The notes under the pieces: model-generated
The model's database searches: none
Seen by the model: only the letters and a program-made list of their open reading frames with translations
What the model was told of the DNA's origin: nothing
Translations under genes and position numbers: made by a program
Assembly: GCF_932526225.1 (NCBI RefSeq)
Contig: NC_064038.1
Location: 12,089,070 to 12,153,069 of the forward strand
Length of the DNA: 64,000 nucleotides
Direction: 5' to 3'
Origin: Nematostella vectensis
Taxonomy: Eukaryota; Cnidaria; Anthozoa; Actiniaria; Edwardsiidae
In this document: one piece after another, positions 46,401 through 56,238 of the stretch
How the letters are laid out: each line of letters opens with the position of its first letter
Position numbering within the stretch: the first letter of the stretch is position 1

Positions 46401-47170
46401 ATTTATCATGGAGGCTAATTATTTTCTCATGATAGATGGTGAATGAGTAAGTAAAACTTATAATTATGTGTAGTACCCAACAAATGAACAGATTCAGCTT
46501 ATTACCAAGGTGCTAAGTTGGCGAATTCAAATCAAAGAAAGTTTAAAAAGAAAACAAAAGATTGTAGTAGTGGACAACCATGACCTGCCATTGAGTACTA
46601 TGGCAGTCCATGGTAGTCAATGGCAAGTCATGGTAGTGTATGGCAAGTTGTGGCAGTCCAGAACAGTCTTAGTGCCATGGGCTGCCATGACTTACCATTG
46701 GCTACCATGGATTGCCATGATTAAAACTACCATAACTTGACATTGACAACCATGACTACCATGGACTGGCATGACTTTTCATTGACTATCCATGCATGCT
46801 TGGTGTAGCAATTGCACTTTACTTTGTGACTATATATCATGGTGCTACAACTTACATTAGTGATACGGAACCGCTATATGTGAGGGTAATCATGAAGTCA
46901 TAACCCTAAGTTTGTCCATCTAGTTGGTGAATTTAAAAAAAAAAAAAAACTAAAAGATTATAAACAGAACTCAAATTGCTATTTATTTCCGGATGTCCAT
47001 TGTATGCAATGGAAAGTAAGGCAGTCCATGGTAGTGGACTACCCTGACTTGCCATTGAGAACTATGGCAGTCCATAGTAGACAAATGGCAAGTCATGGTA
47101 GTCAATGGCAAGTCATGGTAGTCATGCAATGGAAAGTCATGGCAGTCCATAATAGTGTGGCTTAATTTAT
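43500..47170. repeat. CATGG-rich palindromic array in ~0.65-0.85-kb units
   Basis: Each unit has a word-repeat zone, on its left half in the sense ATGGCAGTCCATGGTAGTCA / ATGGCAAGTCATGG and on its right half as the complement CCATGACTTACCATTGGCTA / CCATGGACTGTCATGACTTG, so the zone can fold back on itself. A non-palindromic spacer follows, beginning CCATGCATGCTTGGTGTAGC at 43812, 44558, 45299, 46144 and 46790. Spacers share GGTGCTACAACTTACATTAG and TTTTCTCATGATAGATGGTG. The last unit is truncated. Frames at 45048, 45819, 45846, 46510 and 46983 are by-products. Confidence 0.93.
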
Positions 47171-47301
47171 TATAACAAGAGAGACATTGGTTTGCGGACA
47201 AATACCCCAGAAATTTCCTATCCTTTTTATAGCTGAATTAGTGGGAAGGTATCCTTTATCAGTTGTTAATATTTAAGAAAGCTTACTTCTAATTATAAGT
47301 A

Positions 47302-47909
47302 CAGTCGAAGCTCTCCCAGCGGCCGCTCTCGTAAGCGACCAGCTCCGATAACGACCATGATCACAAATCACCGATTGAATTGTCACAAAAACTCTGTAAT
47401 TCTTAGCTCTCGTAAGCGACCAACTTATCGGTGCGACCAGCTCCGTTAACGACCAAAATTTCAAACCACCAACTGAGATTTTTTTTATTTTTAAGCTCTC
47501 GTAAGCGACCACATTAATTTTTTCTTTACAACATCAGTCAACACCTGATAAACATCATATCCAATGCATGCTGAATTCACATATAAAGCGGAAATGTTGT
47601 GATGTTTCACAAAAGCTGCCTTTCCAGTAGGCAACCATTAAAGAATTTCATAATTACAATTTTCTAACTTTGATTTTAACCATGGGATTGACATTTCTTT
47701 GTCTCTAGAATATGTATAAATGCAAGGAAAATCAAGCAATAAACCAAAATATTACAGCGTTGTTATCATCTGGATAATTTTTAGATTCCATTTTAATTAA
47801 GCTCTCTTAAGCGACCAACACCTATTGTTCAAGCTCTTGTAAAAGACCAGCTCCGTTAACGACCACAGTTCTCAGTTCCCAAGGTGGTCGCTTACGAGAA
47901 CTTCAACTG
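47302..47909. mobile_element. 608-bp MITE, pogo-like ends, TA target
   Basis: Starts CAGTCGAAGCTCTC and ends with ...GGTCGCTTACGAGAACTTCAACTG, the imperfect complement; flanked by TA at 47300-47301 and 47910-47911. CTCTCGTAAGCGACCA or AGCTCCGTTAACGACCA words occur at least seven times near both ends. The left terminus has an extra ~15 bp. No transposase. The CAGT(C/T)GAA end with TA suggests a pogo/Tigger-type family by general resemblance. Confidence 0.82.
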
Positions 47910-47911
47910 TA

Positions 47912-48981
47912 CTTAACACATTGACCCCTCAACCGGCCTGTACCGGCTTTGGGAAGTACCCACAACCCAAAAAATTCATAAATTCAAAATAAACACAACA
48001 AGATGAAGATACTCAGGCATCAGTCTAAGGGATAAATGGTCTTGCAGATATGCATCCAACCAAGGTGTTGGCATCTACTCTTAAGCCAAATAATAGCACA
48101 GGTTCTTTGACAAATCTCAAATCGAACAAGGAGAGAAAAGCAGAATCACCCCTCTCAATAAAACGCTCAAAATACCACACAAGGGAGAGAGATCAGCAAA
48201 CACAGCTCAAGACACAAATAGATACCTTTATTCTGATCCTCCAGGTACATTTCCTTGGCCTCAAAACACAATGTCCATTCCTTGAAGGATTGTACAACCA
48301 CGAAAATATCTTTACGAATTGCAAAGCATTCTGGGAGATCCAGGGGAAAATTCACGAGGGGAGGGCCAGTCAACACTCCTCTCCCCAAAGTCAGATGGTT
48401 TTTTAGAAGTCTTTTCACCTCGAAGCCAAACAAATCAATTCCAGATAATAGAGACCCGCAGTGTAAACAATTTTGGAATCAATTTGATTTCAGAAAAGCA
48501 TTTAGGAGAGCTGTGGTGATTCATTAGAAAATTATTTTCTCATCCAGGCAAAGCCAAACAAGAAAAAATCATCATGAATCCACCTTTGCTTGAAATATCC
48601 ATAAGCAAAGCACTCAATTATGCCCCAAAAGACTTCATGATGTCCTGAGACACTCTCCTAATATGCTCATAGCTGTATTTTTGATGAAAAATACAAGCAA
48701 CCATCAACTTGTGCTGGCTTCAGCACATCGACGAGGGATTAAAAGTGGGGACCGCAAAGCACTGTTGGAAAGCTTGGATACTGCTGACTAGGTGCAGCTG
48801 TGTTTGACTTTGACGGGCTGTATAAAACTCAGAATAGGGGGGGAGGTATCTGTTTTCAGTCTGTTTTTTTGTAAATTCAGCTCCAAAAAAGCCAGGAGTC
48901 AATGGGTTAAGTAATTACTTGCTGTATACTTGTGTGCTGGAAAAATGTCAACACAAGGAATTTTCATTGCTCCGACAAAAA
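47912..48981. other. Anonymous sequence; possible exon on the minus strand at 48179-48448
   Basis: A minus-strand frame contains LTLGRGVLTGPPLVNFPLDL, PECFAIRKDIFVVVQSFKEW and LCFEAKEMYLEDQNK, followed by AAAG|GTATCT near 48223, a good splice-donor match. I do not recognise the family. It may be a repeated non-coding sequence that happens to stay open. No partner exon found. Confidence 0.25.
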
Positions 48982-48989
48982 GCTAATAT

Positions 48990-49473
48990 CAAAGGCGAAC
49001 CAGAATAACAATCAGTCCCTCGTGATACTTCGGGAAAATAATAATTTGAAGTTGTGTCTTGACTGTTTCGTCAATAAAGCTAATTTAATTACTAAATTAC
49101 GGGGTTTAGTCCCTCGAAAGAAAACTTCCCCTAACAAAGGGAGAGGAAGAGAGACAAAGGCAAGTAACTTAATTTCACCTAGCCCAGCTTCGAGCGAGTT
49201 CACCGCGAAAATAACAAAGCTTTCGGCAAAATTCCACCGGCAGCGGCCGGCTGCCCAGACAATTCTCACAACAAGCTATTTCTTCCTTTGTTGGGGGAAC
49301 TTTTCTCTCGAAGGACTAAACCCCTTTCTGCGCCACAATTCCCCTTAAAAACAACACAAAAAGCTAATATAGTAATTAAACTAGCTTTAAGAAGAACAGT
49401 CAAGACACAACTTCAAATTATATTATTTTCCCGAAGGATCACGAGGGACTCATTCTTATCCTGGTTCGCCTGT
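48990..49473. mobile_element. hAT-like inverted-repeat element, 484 bp
   Basis: The left arm (48990-49142) begins CAAAGGCGAACCAG and the right arm (about 49285-49473) ends CTGGTTCGCCTGT. The arms pair over ~150-190 bp, including TCAGTCCCTCGTGAT on the left against ATCACGAGGGACT on the right, and GGGGTTTAGTCC against GGACTAAACCCC. GCTAATAT flanks both sides (48982-48989 and 49474-49481), an 8-bp target duplication (7 bp if the last base is G). Eight-base duplication with CA-start ends fits hAT. The 138-codon frame at 48932-49348 lies in it and is spurious. Confidence 0.82.
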
Positions 49474-49481
49474 GCTAATAT

Positions 49482-49979
49482 TAATAAGTGAAGTCTTACG
49501 AGTCTTACTTTACTTACCTTCTTTCAAATTCCATTGTTTATCCTTCTGTCCATCGTTTGTACATCTTTATATTATAGTGTGTCGATCTTTCTTGGTTTTC
49601 ACGACGAAAAAAAAGGCAAAACATTTGCCAAACCATCGTGTTGGCTGATGGCCGCGAGTTGCAAGAGCAAAACGCGCGAAAAATAGACGCAGGGTTCCCG
49701 TGAGTGAAAACACAAAAATAAAAAAAGTCAAATCATTGTAGGTTTTTACTGTAGCTGCCAGGGTTTTATTTTAAAAAAAATAGCAATCCCGCATAGCGCA
49801 AAAGTGTATTCATTTTTAATTATTTTACTGAAGAGACGTATTGCTAAATTAACCCAAATGATGTGCTGACAGGCAACCACGGTCAGAAATCAGAGAACTC
49901 TCGACCTCAACATGGTGATCTCTCTAACGCTAAATAAATATATCACATATGACATATCTTAAAAGATATGCGCTAGCTC
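49482..49979. other. No recognisable feature
   Basis: AT-rich anonymous sequence. Confidence 0.4.
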
Positions 49980-50277
49980 AACGTGGACCATGTAAACCAT
50001 GTGTGCTTAGTTTTACCCGGTCCTCGTAAACCACGTAAGGCTTGTTTTTACCCGGTCCTCGTAAACCACGTACGGTTTGTTCTATCCGGTCCTCGTAAAC
50101 CGAAGTGTGTATCATCACTGAAATTAAAACGCCTTTAAACACCATAAATCAGTCTATTTATATACTTTCAGTATATATAGTTTTGAATTACGTAGTAATA
50201 ACCTATTTTACGTACATTTCTGACCGGTCCTCCTAAGCCGGTCTCAGGTCATGGTCCTCGTAAACCACCATCGGTGC

Positions 50278-50316
<39 letters not shown>

Positions 50317-50470
50317 CGCCGAACCGTGTTTAGGAGGACCGGTATTTGGATAAACACCAACGTTCAGAGGACCACCGTATTTACGAGGACCGACCTCCGG
50401 TCCTCGTAACGCTTTTTGTCTAGAACACCGTAAAACGTCGTGCAATGATATCCTAGAGGCTTTTTAAAGT
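49980..50470. repeat. GGTCCTCGTAAACCAC motif cluster and (GT)n
   Basis: CCGGTCCTCGTAAACCACGT recurs at about 40-bp spacing near 50019, 50062 and 50089. Related words in both orientations follow (GGTCCTCCTAAGCCGG, TGGTCCTCGTAAACCACC, TTTACGAGGACCG, GGACCTCGTAAACCACC) up to 50486. A (GT)n run of ~30 bp lies at 50281-50312. The right half is the counterpart of sequence just after the N gap; the left half is presumably hidden by that gap. Confidence 0.85.
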
Positions 50471-50956
50471 GGACCTCGTAAACCACCCTGGGCATGATTT
50501 GTAAGTGTGCATGGTTTTGGTCCTTCTAAACCACCTTCCGTTAGCTTTTTACTTTTTATTGCTTTTTTCAGCCATACTCTAGGAATCTTAGGTTTTGAGG
50601 CTATCTCACATATTATCAAGGAATAACAATTACAAAAAAGTTGTTTCTTCTAGTTTACACTCTTCTTTTTTTTTTAGCCCCACACACACTTTTTTCAGTG
50701 GTCTTCCTAATGTCGGTGAAAAAACATGTCGAAGCAACGTCGGTGAAAAAACTTGTTATATTTAAATCAAATGCAAGTAGGGAATTAAATGACACTATAT
50801 AGTTGTTTTGTTCGTTTATTAGAATTTCAACAAATAAATCAATTCTATCACACTTTTCTTACAGTAATCAATAGAGAGGTTTCCACAAACCCGTAAAATA
50901 TACCTCAGCGTATTATCTTCTCATTTTCATCTTCTTTTGACAACGACAAGAAATTA

Positions 50957-51158
50957 CAGTAAATATTAGAAAATTCGCGGGTCTTGGGTTCCAAGGTTTA
51001 AATCCGCGATTTAAACCTTCAGCGGGAATTTTGTAGTTATTTTGGTAAATTAGTAGTATTTGGGGGTCAAAAAAAAAAAACCTTGGGGTCCAAGACCTGA
51101 CCGCGAATTTTTTTAGTGTTCGCGAATTTTCCGGTCGCGAATTTTCCAACATTCACTG
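50957..51158. mobile_element. 202-bp MITE flanked by TA (copy 2)
   Basis: Same element and same insertion site as the copy at 26249-26448, differing by a few bases. It is a duplicate by block duplication, not a second insertion. Confidence 0.85.
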
Positions 51159-53135
51159 TATCATTTGCTTGACAGGGTTATTGTAACAATTCCAAAATCG
51201 TTATTGAATACATTATTTTAGGCTAGGCTCCTTATCCTCTGTACATTACATCCATGCTAATCAAATCTGAGCTAAGCCCCTTATCAACTTTATATTAGAC
51301 AACATTAATCAAAATGAGGAAAGCCCTTCAGCACTGCACATGAGGCCAATGCTAATCAAACTGAGCTAAGCCCCTTATAAACCGTTTATTTGACTAACAC
51401 CAACCAAAATATCCGCCCCATATCCACTCTACACCACATCAATGATAATCAAACTGAGCTGAGGCCCCTATCTACTGTACATCAGACCAATGATCATCAA
51501 ACTGAAGTAAGCACCTTATCTAGTGCATTTAGACACATTTAGACACGCTAATGAAACAAAGCAAAGCCCCTCCTTCACAGTACAGAAGACTGATGCTAAT
51601 CAAACTTAGCTATGCCCCTTATCCATTGTACATGAAACCCTTATTCAACAGAGCTGAGCCCCTTATCCAATAATAATCAAACTGATTTAAGCCCCTTGTA
51701 CACTGTATATTAGACTAAAACTACTCAAAGAAAAGACCCATATCCCCTCGACACCTGACCAATTAAATTCAGACTGAGCTGTGCCACTTATCCACTGTAC
51801 GACAAACAAATTATAATCAAACTGTACAAAGCGACTTATTTACTTGAAAACAAGCCAATAATAAACAAACTGAACTAAGCAACTTATCCACCACACACCA
51901 AACTGATGCTAATCAAACAAAGCTCAGTCTGTTATCCACAGTACACGAGAGCTAAACTAACTCAACTGAGCTAAGCCCCTTATCCACCGTACATCAAATT
52001 GAACTAAGCTACTTATACATCGCATGCTAATCAAACTAAACTACACTGTTTGCCCCTTATCCACTATACACAAGACTTAGCTAGGGCCCCTTATCCACTG
52101 TACAAATGACCAACGCTAATTCAACAGAGCTAAGCCCCTTGTCTACTGTTCTTCAGACAAATGATAAACAAACTGAATTAAGCCCGCCTATCCGCTGTTT
52201 ATATGACCGGCTCCAACAAAACTGCTCTAAGCTCCTCAGCACTGCACAAGCAGCCAATGCTTCTTAAACTGAGCATAGCCCATTACTCACCGCACACCAA
52301 AATGACGCTAAGCAAACTGAGCCAAGCCCCTTATCCACCGCACATCAAACTGGTGCTAAGCAAACTGAGCTAAGCCCCTTATCCACCGCACACCAAAATG
52401 ACACTAAGCAAACTGAACTAAGCCCCTTATCCACCACACACAAAACTGGTGCTAAGCAAACTGAGCTAAACCCCCTTAAAATCCACTGCACACCAAACTG
52501 ACACTTAGCAAACTGAACTACACCCATTATCCACTGCACATACTGATGCTTATCAAACTGCGCCATTTCCTTTATCCAATATACACAGACCAATACTAAT
52601 CAAACTGAACTAAGCCTTATATTCACTGTACACAAGACCAACTCTAATTCAACTGAGCTTAGCACTTTATCCATTGCACACCAGACTGATGCAACACAAG
52701 ACCAGCACTAACTCATTTAAGCTAAGCCCTCACCACAGCACACCAGACCACAGACAAATGCTAATCAAACTAATAAAGTACCTTAACCTCTGTACATCAA
52801 ATTAAACTTTACCACTTATCCATCACACACCAGACTGATGCCAATCAAAGTGAGTTAAGCCCCTCAAACACTGTACACAAGACCAACACTGACTCATCTG
52901 AGCCAGGGCCCTCAACACAGCACACCAGGCAAATGATAATCAAACTGAGCTAAGCCCCGTATCCACTGTAAACCAATATGAGGTAAGCCCCATCTGCCCT
53001 ACAACATTAACCAATGATAATCAAACTGAGTTGTCAGAACAATAATAACCAAACTGAACTTAACACCTTATCCACTGTACACCAGACCAATGATAGTCTA
53101 ATTCCCTTATCAACTCTACATCAAACAAATATTAA

Positions 53136-53380
53136 AGCCGCATTGTCACCAGTTTACTTTCGGTCGGTTACGTAACAATATCCGATGATTTCAACGGAAA
53201 ACGCGAAAAATATTTCAAAATATTGAAAACAGTGTGTTTATTTGAAGTTTCTTTGAGGATGTGATTGATAATTTAGAGCGGATGGCCTGTTAAATATTTC
53301 GGATTCGAATAGATTCTTTTGTCTTTTAACGGTTGATGTTTCCGTCGGACCTCCGGAAGTAAACTGGTGACAATGCGGCT
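53136..53380. mobile_element. 245-bp MITE with TTAA target duplication (copy a)
   Basis: Terminal inverted repeats begin AGCCGCATTGTCACCAGTTT on both ends, with 24 matching bases. Flanked by TTAA at 53132-53135 and 53381-53384. The orthologous position in the first block (TTAA at 28398-28401) has no insertion, which proves both the boundaries and mobility. TTAA is the piggyBac target, but TA plus AA ends cannot be excluded because the empty site is itself TTAA. No transposase. Confidence 0.93.
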
Positions 53381-55993
53381 TTAATCAAACTGAACTAAGC
53401 ACCTTATCTAATGCATTTAGACAAACACGAATGAAACCGAGCAAAGCCTCTTATCCACCACACACAAGACTGATGCTATTCCAACTGAGCTTAAAAGCCC
53501 CTTATTCACCACACACCATACTGATGCTATTCAAACTGAGTTTAAGCCCCTTATTCACCACACACTATACTGACGCTATTCCAACTGAGCTTAAGCCCCT
53601 TATACACCACACACCATACTGATGCAATTCAAACTGAGTCTAAGCCCCTTATACACCACACACCATACTGATGCTATTCAAACTGAGCTTAAGCCCCTTA
53701 TACACTACACACTATACTGATGCAATTCAAACTGAGTCTAAGCCCCTTATACACCACACACTATACTGATGCTATTCAAACTGAGCTTAAGCCCCTTATT
53801 CACCACACACTATACTGACGCTATTCCAACTGAGCTTAAGCCCCTCATTCACTACACACCATACTGATGCTATTCAAACTGAGTTTAAGCCCCTTATACA
53901 CCACACACCATACTGATGCTATTCCAACTGAGCTCAAGCCCCTTATACACCACACACCATACTGGTGCTATTCAAACTGAGTTTAATCCCCTTATTCACC
54001 ACACACTATACTGATGCTATTCCAACTGAGCTTAAGCCCCTTATACACCACACACTATACTGGTGCTTAATCAAACTGGGCTTACTTATTCACTACACAC
54101 CATACTGGTGCTATTCAAACTGAGCTTAAGCCCCTTATTCACTACACACCATACTGATGCTATTCAAACTGAGTTTAAGCCCCTTATTCACCACACACTA
54201 TACTGATGCTATTCCAACTGAGCTTAAGCCCCTTATTCACTACACACCATACTGATGTTATTCTAACTGAGCTTAAGCCCGTTATTCACTACACACTATA
54301 CTGATGCTATTCCAACTGAGCTTAAGTCCATTATTCACTACACACCATACTGATGCTATTCCAACTGAGCTTAAGCCCCTCATTCACTACACACTATACT
54401 GATGCTATTCCAACTGAGCTTAAGTCCATTATTCACCACACACCATACTGATGCTAATCAAACTTAGCTATGCCCCTTATCCATTGTACATGAAACCCTT
54501 ATTCAACAGAGCTGAGCCCCTTATCCAATAATAATCAAACTGATTTAAGCCCCTTGTACACTGTATATTAGACTAAAACTACTCAAAGAAAAGACCCATA
54601 TCCCCTCGACACCTGACCAATTAAATTCAGACTGAGCTGTGCCACTTATCCACTGTACGACAAACAAATTATAATCAAACTGTACAAAGCGACTTATTTA
54701 CTTGAAAACAAGCCAATAATAAACAAACTGAACTAAGCAACTTATCCACCACACACCAAACTGATGCTAATCAAACAAAGCTCAGTCTGTTATCCACAGT
54801 ACACGAGAGCTAAACTAACTCAACTGAGCTAAGCCCCTTATCCACCGTACATCAAATTGAACTAAGCTACTTATACATCGCATGCTAATCAAACTAAACT
54901 ACACTGTTTGCCCCTTATCCACTATACACAAGACTTAGCTAGGGCCCCTTATCCACTGTACAAATGACCAACGCTAATTCAACAGAGCTAAGCCCCTTGT
55001 CTACTGTTCTTCAGACAAATGATAAACAAACTGAATTAAGCCCGCCTATCCGCTGTTTATATGACCGGCTCCAACAAAACTGCTCTAAGCTCCTCAGCAC
55101 TGCACAAGCAGCCAATGCTTCTTAAACTGAGCATAGCCCATTACTCACCGCACACCAAAATGACGCTAAGCAAACTGAGCCAAGCCCCTTATCCACCGCA
55201 CATCAAACTGGTGCTAAGCAAACTGAGCTAAGCCCCTTATCCACCGCACACCAAAATGACACTAAGCAAACTGAACTAAGCCCCTTATCCACCACACACA
55301 AAACTGGTGCTAAGCAAACTGAGCTAAACCCCCTTAAAATCCACTGCACACCAAACTGACACTTAGCAAACTGAACTACACCCATTATCCACTGCACATA
55401 CTGATGCTTATCAAACTGCGCCATTTCCTTTATCCAATATACACAGACCAATACTAATCAAACTGAACTAAGCCTTATATTCACTGTACACAAGACCAAC
55501 TCTAATTCAACTGAGCTTAGCACTTTATCCATTGCACACCAGACTGATGCAACACAAGACCAGCACTAACTCATTTAAGCTAAGCCCTCACCACAGCACA
55601 CCAGACCACAGACAAATGCTAATCAAACTAATAAAGTACCTTAACCTCTGTACATCAAATTAAACTTTACCACTTATCCATCACACACCAGACTGATGCC
55701 AATCAAAGTGAGTTAAGCCCCTCAAACACTGTACACAAGACCAACACTGACTCATCTGAGCCAGGGCCCTCAACACAGCACACCAGGCAAATGATAATCA
55801 AACTGAGCTAAGCCCCGTATCCACTGTAAACCAATATGAGGTAAGCCCCATCTGCCCTACAACATTAACCAATGATAATCAAACTGAGTTGTCAGAACAA
55901 TAATAACCAAACTGAACTTAACACCTTATCCACTGTACACCAGACCAATGATAGTCTAATTCCCTTATCAACTCTACATCAAACAAATATTAA

Positions 55994-56238
55994 AGCCGCA
56001 TTGTCACCAGTTTACTTTCGGTCGGTTACGTAACAATATCCGATGATTTCAACAGAAAACGCGAAAAATATTTCAAAATATTGAAAACAGTGTGTTTATT
56101 TGAAGTTTCTTTGAGGATGTGATTGATAATTTAGAGCGGATGGCCTGTTAAATATTTCGGATTCGAATAGATTCTTTTGTCTTTTAACGGTTGATGTTTC
56201 CGTCGGACCTCCGGAAGTAAACTGGTGACAATGCGGCT
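55994..56238. mobile_element. 245-bp MITE with TTAA target duplication (copy b)
   Basis: Same element and flanks as at 53136-53380, duplicated with the 2,858-bp unit; flanking TTAA at 55990-55993 and 56239-56242. Confidence 0.93.

Noticed and set aside
45048-47201. Frames rich in His, Trp and Met in the CATGG array
   Set aside because: Low-complexity translations of palindromic words, present on both strands.
48932-49348. 138-codon plus-strand frame
   Set aside because: Lies inside the arms of an inverted-repeat element; no domain.
52345-55451. 82-codon Cys/Val-rich minus frame occurring twice
   Set aside because: Complement of the 48-bp satellite, duplicated with the 2,858-bp unit.
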